Assembly (NCBI GenBank): GCA_013362725.1
Contig: JABFVP010000181.1
Location: 1 to 14,307 of the forward strand
Source of the DNA: Cupriavidus sp.
GTDB lineage: Bacteria; Pseudomonadota; Gammaproteobacteria; Burkholderiales; Burkholderiaceae
DNA: 14,307 nucleotides
Direction of reading: 5' to 3'
A program made the position numbers and the translations under genes. The notes beneath the pieces were generated by a model. That model was not told the origin of the DNA. It saw nothing but the letters and a program-made list of their open reading frames with translations, and searched no databases. Shown here one piece after another: positions 9,481 through 14,307 of this stretch. How positions within the stretch are numbered: position 1 is the first letter of the stretch; the number at the start of each line of letters is the position of its first letter.

Positions 9481-9903
9481 TCAGGCGGCGACCAGATAGC
9501 GCGCCATGGCCTCGCGCACGGCTTCGGGCAGCGGCTGCGGCGCGATTGCGCCGGTATCGACGCACACCAGCCGTTGCGTCACCTCCATGCGGGTATCGTC
9601 GTGCGGGCCGGCAAAGCGGATCGCCAGGGTGAAGCTGGACTGGCCCAGCTTCAGCACGCGCAATTCGCGCGTCAGCACCTCGCCCAGCCGGCTCGGCGCC
9701 AGGAAGCGGCACTCCAGCTCGGCCGTCGGCACGCCGGCGCGGCCCTCGCCGTGCATGGCATCGAACGGCCAGCCCAGCGCCTCGCCGAACCAGTCCTCGA
9801 TCAGGTCGTTGAGCATCTCGAAGTAGCGCGGATAGAACACGATGCCGGCGGCATCGCAGTGCTTGAAGCGCACCAGCACGGTGTTGCGGAACACGTCGCT
9901 CAT
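9481..9903 (-). CDS. Hotdog-fold acyl-CoA thioesterase (4-hydroxybenzoyl-CoA thioesterase family)
   Basis: Predicted to hydrolyse an aromatic or alicyclic acyl-CoA to the acid and free CoA in the cytoplasm. The 140 residues show the 4HBT signature VRFKHCDAAGIVFYPRYFEMLNDLIEDWF, reduced here to its key parts: D17 (HCDAAGIVFYP) as the catalytic Asp and the long central helix after it. The C-terminal half has TRELRVLKLGQSSFTLAIRF and LVCVDTG, typical hotdog strands. The start ATG (9901-9903) overlaps the ligase stop in an ATGA, so the two are translationally coupled. Coupling to a CoA ligase suggests salvage of CoA from dead-end benzoyl- or aminobenzoyl-type esters, or release of a pathway product; the substrate is inference from context. 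Confidence 0.9.
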   Translation of the reverse strand: MSDVFRNTVLVRFKHCDAAGIVFYPRYFEMLNDLIEDWFGEALGWPFDAMHGEGRAGVPTAELECRFLAPSRLGEVLTRELRVLKLGQSSFTLAIRFAGPHDDTRMEVTQRLVCVDTGAIAPQPLPEAVREAMARYLVAA

Positions 9904-11597
9904 GGCTGCCCCTGGTTCGGCTTGCCGCCATTGTCTGCAGCCGGCCCCTGTTCCGCCATCTGGCGCAGCCGGAAGCGCTGCAGCTTGCCGGTCTCGGTAC
10001 GCGGCAGCGCCGGCACGAACTCGATGCGGCGCGGGTACTTGTAGGGAGCGATCTGGCGCTTCACGTGGTCCTGCAGCGCGGTGCGGGTGGCGTCGTCTGG
10101 CGCCACGCCTTCGCGCAGCACCACGTAGGCCATCACCACCTGGCCGCGCCCGTCGTCGGGCGCGCCGACCACGCCGCATTCGGCCACCGCCTCGTGCTGC
10201 ATCAGCGCGCTCTCCACCTCCGGCCCGGCGATGTTGTAGCCGGCCGAGATGATCATGTCGTCGGAGCGCGCCTGGTAGAAGTAGTAGCCGTCCGCGTCGG
10301 CGACGAAGGTATCGCCCGGCAGGTTCCAGCCCGCCTTCACGTAGTTGGCCTGGCGCGGGTCGTCCAGGTAGCGGCAGCCGGTCGGGCCCTGCACCGCGAG
10401 CTTGCCGACCTGGCCCGGCGGCAGCGGCCGCATCTCTTCGTCGACGATCTGTGCCACGTAGCCGGGCACCACCTTGCCGATGGCGCCCGGCCTGACCTCG
10501 GCGCCGGCGCTCGAGATAAAGATGTGCATCATCTCGGTGCCGCCGATGCCATCGGTCATCTCGATGCCGGTGGCGGCCTTCCAGCTCTGCCGCGTGGCGT
10601 CGGGCAGCGCCTCGCCGGCCGACACGCTGTGCCGCAGGCTGGAGATGTCGAAGCGCGGCGCCAGCGCCGCCATCTGGCGGTAGAAGGTGGGCGCGGTGAA
10701 GACGATGGTGGCGCGGAAGTCGTGGATCAGCTCGAGCAACGTTTCGGGCGTGAGCTTCTCCGCCAGCACCGTGCTGGCGCCGATGCGCAACGGGAAGCAC
10801 AGCATGCCGCCGAGCCCGAAGGTAAAGGCGATCGGCGGCGTACCGCAGAAGATGTCGTCCGGCGCGGAGCGCAGCACATGGCGCGGGAACAGGTCGCACA
10901 TGGCCAGCACGTCGCGGTGGAAATGCATGGTGCCCTTGGGCTGGCCGGTGGTGCCGCTGGTAAAGGCGATCAGGCAGACATCGTCGCTGGCGGTGTCGCA
11001 GGCGCCGAAGGTTTCAGGCTTGCCGGCCATTGCCGCCTCCAGCGAGCCCTCGCCCTCTCCGTTGAAAAAGAGCGTGCGCGCCAGACTTGGGCAATGGCAT
11101 TCGCCACCGGTCTGCTGGTTGGCGTCGAGCTCCCCGCGCAGCCGCACATCGCATAGCGCCGCGGTCACCTGTGCCTTGTCGATGATCTGCTTGAGCTCCC
11201 TGGCGCGCAGCAGCGGCATGGTCGGCACCGCCACCAGGCCCGCCTTCAGTGTGGCCAGCCAGCTGGCCGCCATCATCAGGTTGTTGGGGCCGCGCAGCAG
11301 CACACGGTTGCCGGGAACCAGTCGCATGTCGTCGACCAGCACATGGGCGATGCGGTTCACCAGCGCGGCAAGCTGTGCATAGGTCACGGTCTCGATGCCG
11401 CCGTCGCGGCCGTCGCGACGATAGCGGATGGCGATGCGCTCGCCGCGTCCTTCGCGCACGTGGCGGTCGACCAGCTCCACCGCGGCATTGATGCGCTCGG
11501 GGTAGTCGGTATCGGCATTGAAGCGGAACACCGGCCACTGGTCCCGCGGCGGCAGGCGGTCGCGCGCGAAGGTGTCGAGGTGGGCTGTGGTCGCCAT
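9900..11597 (-). CDS. Benzoate-CoA ligase family enzyme, probable 2-aminobenzoate (anthranilate)-CoA ligase
   Basis: Adenylate-forming enzyme that activates an aromatic acid with ATP and CoA; 2-aminobenzoate is the best guess for substrate. The 565 residues carry the AMP-binding P-loop TSGTTGQPKG (213-222), motif DGIGGTEMMHIF (349-360), the hinge region QARSDDMIISAGYNI (442-456) and the C-terminal TETGKLQR, with K538 as the expected catalytic lysine for adenylation. The start at ATG 11595-11597 has AGGAG 7 nt upstream; the frame is open to 11657 but that part is not conserved. It lies 69 nt after the acyl-CoA dehydrogenase gene and overlaps the thioesterase by 4 nt. The call rests on family resemblance plus the operon set (SDR, crotonase, ACAD, thioesterase, RidA-like), which matches Azoarcus evansii 2-aminobenzoate clusters. 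Benzoate or another substituted benzoate is the main alternative. Confidence 0.85.
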   Translation of the reverse strand: MATTAHLDTFARDRLPPRDQWPVFRFNADTDYPERINAAVELVDRHVREGRGERIAIRYRRDGRDGGIETVTYAQLAALVNRIAHVLVDDMRLVPGNRVLLRGPNNLMMAASWLATLKAGLVAVPTMPLLRARELKQIIDKAQVTAALCDVRLRGELDANQQTGGECHCPSLARTLFFNGEGEGSLEAAMAGKPETFGACDTASDDVCLIAFTSGTTGQPKGTMHFHRDVLAMCDLFPRHVLRSAPDDIFCGTPPIAFTFGLGGMLCFPLRIGASTVLAEKLTPETLLELIHDFRATIVFTAPTFYRQMAALAPRFDISSLRHSVSAGEALPDATRQSWKAATGIEMTDGIGGTEMMHIFISSAGAEVRPGAIGKVVPGYVAQIVDEEMRPLPPGQVGKLAVQGPTGCRYLDDPRQANYVKAGWNLPGDTFVADADGYYFYQARSDDMIISAGYNIAGPEVESALMQHEAVAECGVVGAPDDGRGQVVMAYVVLREGVAPDDATRTALQDHVKRQIAPYKYPRRIEFVPALPRTETGKLQRFRLRQMAEQGPAADNGGKPNQGQP

Positions 11598-11666
11598 GGC
11601 TTGTCTCCTGTCTGCTCTGTATCGGTACGGCAGTTCGTGGGTGGCGCGTGGGCGCACGGTACGAGC

Positions 11667-12836
11667 TCAGGCCGGCTGCCCGGCCAGCGTCTCGCGCGCG
11701 ATGATCAGCTTCTGCACTTCGGTCGCGCCTTCATAGATGCGCAGCGAGCGGATCTCGCGGTACAGGCTTTCCACGCGCGTGCCGACCCGGACGCCGAGGC
11801 CGCCGAATATCTGCACCGCGCGGTCGATCACCTGCTGCGCGTTCTCGGTGGCGACCATCTTGGCCATGGCCGCCTCGCGCGTGGTGCGCTGCCCCTTCAC
11901 ATCGCGCAGCCAGGCGGCGCGGTAGGTCAGCAGCGCCGCGGCGTCGATGGCGGTGGCCATGTCGCCGATCGCGGCCTGGGTCAGCTGCAGGTCGGCCAGC
12001 ACGCCGCCGAACATCGGCCGCGTGCGCGCACGCGCCAGCGCATCGTCCAGCGCGGCGCGGCCGAAGCCCAGCGCCGCCGCGGCCACCGACGCGCGGAAGA
12101 TATCGAGCGTCATCATCGCCACCTTGAAGCCCTGCCCCGCCTCGCCCAGCCGGTTGCCCACCGGCACGCGGCACTGGTCGAAGCGCAGCGTCGCCAGCGG
12201 ATGCGGCGCGATCACGTCGATGCGCTCGGCAATGGTCAGGCCCGGCGTGTCGGCGTCGACCACCAGCGCCGTAATGCCGCGCGCACCCGGGGCTTCGCCG
12301 GTGCGCACGAACACGCAATAGAAGTCGGCGATGCCGCCGTTCGAGATCCAGGTCTTGGCGCCATCGATCACATAGTGGCTGCCGTCGTCGGACAGCCGCG
12401 CGCTGCATTGCATCGCAGCCACATCCGAGCCCGCTTCCGGCTCCGACAGCGCGAACGCGGCAATCGCCTCGCCGCGCGCCACGCGCGGCAGGTAGCGCGC
12501 GCGCAGCGCGTCGCTGCCCGCCAGCGAAATCGCCCCCGAGCCCAGCCCCTGCATGGCAAAGGCAAAATCGGCCAGGCCGTCATGGCGCGCCAGCGTCTCG
12601 CGCAGCAGGCACAGCGAGCGCGAATCCAGCGCCGGCAGCGCGCCGCCATGCGTGGCCGGCACGCAATAGCGCAGCCAGCCGGCCTCGCCCAGCTGCCGCA
12701 CCAGCGCGCGGCACGCGGCGTCGGTATCGCTGTGGTCGACCCGCAGGTGTTGCCTGCACCATGCGTCGAGTTCGCGTTCCAGCGCGCGGTGCGCGTCGTC
12801 GAACAGCGGCAGATCGAGGTAGGTCTTGTCGGACAT
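11667..12836 (-). CDS. Acyl-CoA dehydrogenase (FAD) of the anthranilate-type operon
   Basis: Flavoprotein predicted to introduce a double bond alpha-beta to a CoA thioester, passing electrons to ETF. The 389 residues are the usual length. The N-terminal helical domain is about 1-120, the beta domain carries FALSEPEAGSD (128-138) and KTWISNGG (161-168), both flavin- and substrate-contacting signatures, and the C-terminal helical domain has QIFGGLGV (342-349) and RIYEGATEVQKLIIAR. E369 of YEGATE is in the position of the MCAD catalytic base, so the enzyme looks active. The ATG at 12834-12836 follows the crotonase stop by 6 nt, with its AAGGAGA ribosome binding site inside the last crotonase codons. 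In this operon a cyclic acyl-CoA from the reduced aminobenzoyl ring, or an open-chain product, is the likely substrate. Confidence 0.93.
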   Translation of the reverse strand: MSDKTYLDLPLFDDAHRALERELDAWCRQHLRVDHSDTDAACRALVRQLGEAGWLRYCVPATHGGALPALDSRSLCLLRETLARHDGLADFAFAMQGLGSGAISLAGSDALRARYLPRVARGEAIAAFALSEPEAGSDVAAMQCSARLSDDGSHYVIDGAKTWISNGGIADFYCVFVRTGEAPGARGITALVVDADTPGLTIAERIDVIAPHPLATLRFDQCRVPVGNRLGEAGQGFKVAMMTLDIFRASVAAAALGFGRAALDDALARARTRPMFGGVLADLQLTQAAIGDMATAIDAAALLTYRAAWLRDVKGQRTTREAAMAKMVATENAQQVIDRAVQIFGGLGVRVGTRVESLYREIRSLRIYEGATEVQKLIIARETLAGQPA

Positions 12837-12842
12837 GGCGGC

Positions 12843-13694
12843 TCAGTCTCCTTCGAACACCGGCTTGGTCTTGGCGACGAAGGCCTCGTAGGCGCGGCGG
12901 AAATCGCGCGTCTGCATGCAGATCGCCTGCGCCTCGGCCTCGGCCTCGATGGCTTCGTCCAGGCCCATGTTCCATTCCTGGTGCAGCAGCTTCTTGGTCA
13001 CGCCGTGGGCGAAGGTGGGGCCGGCGGCCAGTTGCGCGGCGAGCGCCTGCGCCTGCGCCAGCACCGCGTCGGACGGGTGCAGCGCGTTGAAGAAGCCCCA
13101 CTGCAACCCTTCCTCCGCGCTCATCGAGCGGCCGGTGTAGAGCAGCTCGCTGGCACGGCCCTGCCCGATCACGCGCGGCAGCAGCGTGCACGCGCCCATG
13201 TCGGCACCGGCCAGGCCGACGCGCGTGAACAGGAATGCGGTCCTGGCCTGCGCCGTGCCCAGGCGCAGGTCGGAAGCCAGCGCCATCATCGCGCCGGCGC
13301 CGGCGCAGATGCCGTCGACCGCGCTCACCACCGGCTGCGGGCACGCGCGCATCGCCTTGACCAGGTCGCCGGTCATGCGCGTGAAGTCGAGCAGTTCCGG
13401 CATCGACATGCGCGTCAGCGGGCCGATGATCTCGTGCACGTCGCCGCCCGAGCAGTAGTTGCCGCCGGCGCCGGTCACCACCACCGCCTTGATGTCGCTG
13501 GCGTAGCACAGGCCGCGGAACAGGTCGCGCAACTCGGCGTAGGAATCGAAGGTCAGCGGGTTCTTGCGTTCGGGCCGGTTCAGCGTCACGGTGCCGACCT
13601 TGCCGTCGGCGGACACCGACCACAAGAAGTGCTGCGGCTGGTAGCCGGCGAAGCTGCGCTTGTGGTGGCGCATGTCGAGTGCGATCTCTGTCAT
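12843..13694 (-). CDS. Crotonase (enoyl-CoA hydratase/isomerase) superfamily protein with atypical active site
   Basis: CoA-ester-processing enzyme, 283 residues. The crotonase fold is clear: VGTVTLNRPERKNPLTFDSY (33-52), oxyanion-hole segments YCSGGDV (80-86) and GICAGAGAMMAL (128-139), and TGRSMSAEEGLQWGFFN (187-203). Classical hydratases use two glutamates (E144 and E164 in rat mitochondrial enzyme). By eye alignment the first is M136 (GAGAMMAL) and the second R158 (FLFTRVGLAGADMG), while D165 lies nearby and might serve as an acid/base. Simple hydration is therefore doubtful; isomerisation, ring-opening hydrolysis or thioester chemistry are options. The ATG at 13692-13694 has GAGAG upstream. 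It is placed between the SDR (34-nt gap) and the acyl-CoA dehydrogenase (6-nt gap), tightly within the operon. Confidence 0.9.
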   Translation of the reverse strand: MTEIALDMRHHKRSFAGYQPQHFLWSVSADGKVGTVTLNRPERKNPLTFDSYAELRDLFRGLCYASDIKAVVVTGAGGNYCSGGDVHEIIGPLTRMSMPELLDFTRMTGDLVKAMRACPQPVVSAVDGICAGAGAMMALASDLRLGTAQARTAFLFTRVGLAGADMGACTLLPRVIGQGRASELLYTGRSMSAEEGLQWGFFNALHPSDAVLAQAQALAAQLAAGPTFAHGVTKKLLHQEWNMGLDEAIEAEAEAQAICMQTRDFRRAYEAFVAKTKPVFEGD

Positions 13695-13728
13695 GGGTTC
13701 TCTCGTTGTCTGCTGCAGTCGGTGTGCT

Positions 13729-14307
13729 TCAGCCCGCCATTACTTCGCCGCCGGCGACCGGGATTGCCTGGCCGGTGATGGCGGATGCGGACGGCTGGCA
13801 TAGCCACGCGACCGCGTCGGCCACTTCGTCGGGCTGCACCAACCGGCGCTGCGGGTTGCGCGCGGCCAGTTCGGCGCGCGCCTGTTCCTCGGTGCGGCCG
13901 GTCTTGCCGACGATATTGGCGACCGCGTCGCGCACGATGTCGGTTTCGGTATAGCCCGGACATACCGCGTTGACGGTCACGCCCCTGGCCGCGGTTTCCA
14001 ACGCCAGCGCGCGGGTCAACCCGATCACGCCGTGCTTGGCGGCGCAGTAGGCGCTGACGTAGCCATAGCCGGTCAGCCCCGCGGTGCTGGCCACGTTGAC
14101 GATGCGGCCCCAGCCTGCGTCGAGCATCGCCGGCAGCGCTGCCTGCGTGCACAGGAAGGTGCCGGTCAGGTTGACGTCGAGCATGCGTTGCCACAGCGCG
14201 GCATCGGTCTTCAGGAACGGCGCGCTGTGCGCCTGGCCGGCGTTGTTGACCAGCATCGCCACCGGCCCGTTGTGTTCAGTGGCTGTGGCAAAGGCACGCG
14301 CCACGCT
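13729..14307 (-). CDS. Short-chain dehydrogenase/reductase, N-terminus cut by window edge
   Basis: NAD(P)-dependent oxidoreductase, probably acting on a 3-hydroxyacyl-CoA-like or cyclic alcohol/ketone intermediate. The 192 visible residues run from inside the Rossmann fold to the C-terminus. NNAG (21-24 of the visible part) and the Ser-Tyr-Lys set are readable: S74 in VNVAST, Y87 and K91 in SAYCAAKHG, then NAVCPGYTETDIV after the last strand. The glycine-rich cofactor motif (TGxxxGxG) and true start lie beyond 14307; the GTG at 14302-14304 is internal, not a start. The end ITGQAIPVAGGEVMAG is standard for FabG-like SDRs. It is the first gene seen of the operon. Cofactor preference cannot be judged from this part. 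Confidence 0.92.
   Translation of the reverse strand, partial: SVARAFATATEHNGPVAMLVNNAGQAHSAPFLKTDAALWQRMLDVNLTGTFLCTQAALPAMLDAGWGRIVNVASTAGLTGYGYVSAYCAAKHGVIGLTRALALETAARGVTVNAVCPGYTETDIVRDAVANIVGKTGRTEEQARAELAARNPQRRLVQPDEVADAVAWLCQPSASAITGQAIPVAGGEVMAG

Noticed and set aside
9904..10899. In-frame 5' extension of the thioesterase giving a 472-residue protein
   Set aside because: The extension is an off-frame reading of the CoA ligase. Hotdog similarity begins at the ATG at 9903, which overlaps the ligase stop as ATGA.
11343..13778. 811-codon open frame on the plus strand opposite the acyl-CoA dehydrogenase and crotonase genes
   Set aside because: Same type of shadow: Arg/His/Ala/Gly-rich with no motif, spanning several real minus-strand genes and their gaps.

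Overview
The window reads as chromosomal DNA of a high-GC betaproteobacterium of the Burkholderiaceae, most likely Cupriavidus or a close relative such as Ralstonia. The basis is recalled protein similarity (FtsH, RlmE, GreA, CarA, CarB), the GC-rich third codon positions and the gene order; no database search was possible. Every gene except yhbY lies on the minus strand. I see no tRNA, rRNA, insertion sequence, CRISPR array or phage gene.

Region 1 (1-3231) is a housekeeping block: the N-terminal part of ftsH (membrane AAA+ protease, cut by the window edge), rlmE (23S rRNA 2'-O-methyltransferase), divergent yhbY (CRM-domain ribosome-assembly protein), a DUF4149 membrane protein and greA (transcript cleavage factor). 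The order ftsH-rlmE-yhbY-greA is also found in enterobacteria; the DUF4149 gene is an insertion relative to them. Translation quality control, ribosome maturation and elongation control sit side by side.

Region 2 (3478-8667) is the carbamoyl-phosphate synthase locus, read carA, leuE, carB. A leucine-exporter-like LysE-family gene separates the two subunit genes. A near-consensus sigma-70 promoter lies about 220 nt upstream of carA, giving a long leader. A strong inverted repeat follows carB, and another terminator-like structure with seven T sits in the greA leader.

Region 3 (9025-14307) is a tight catabolic operon, read SDR dehydrogenase (cut by the window edge), crotonase, acyl-CoA dehydrogenase, benzoate/2-aminobenzoate-type CoA ligase, hotdog thioesterase and RidA-like protein. 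This gene set matches the aerobic CoA-dependent anthranilate (2-aminobenzoate) pathway described in Azoarcus evansii. There the ligase makes 2-aminobenzoyl-CoA, a monooxygenase/reductase (expected outside the window, probably upstream of the SDR gene) dearomatises it, and beta-oxidation-like enzymes open the ring. The thioesterase may release dead-end CoA esters. The crotonase and the RidA-like protein both lack the textbook catalytic residues of their families, so their exact steps are open.

I found no clearly new multi-gene system. The points most worth following up are the two altered enzymes in the anthranilate-type operon, the structured leaders of greA, DUF4149 and carA, and the placement of a leucine exporter gene inside the carAB locus.
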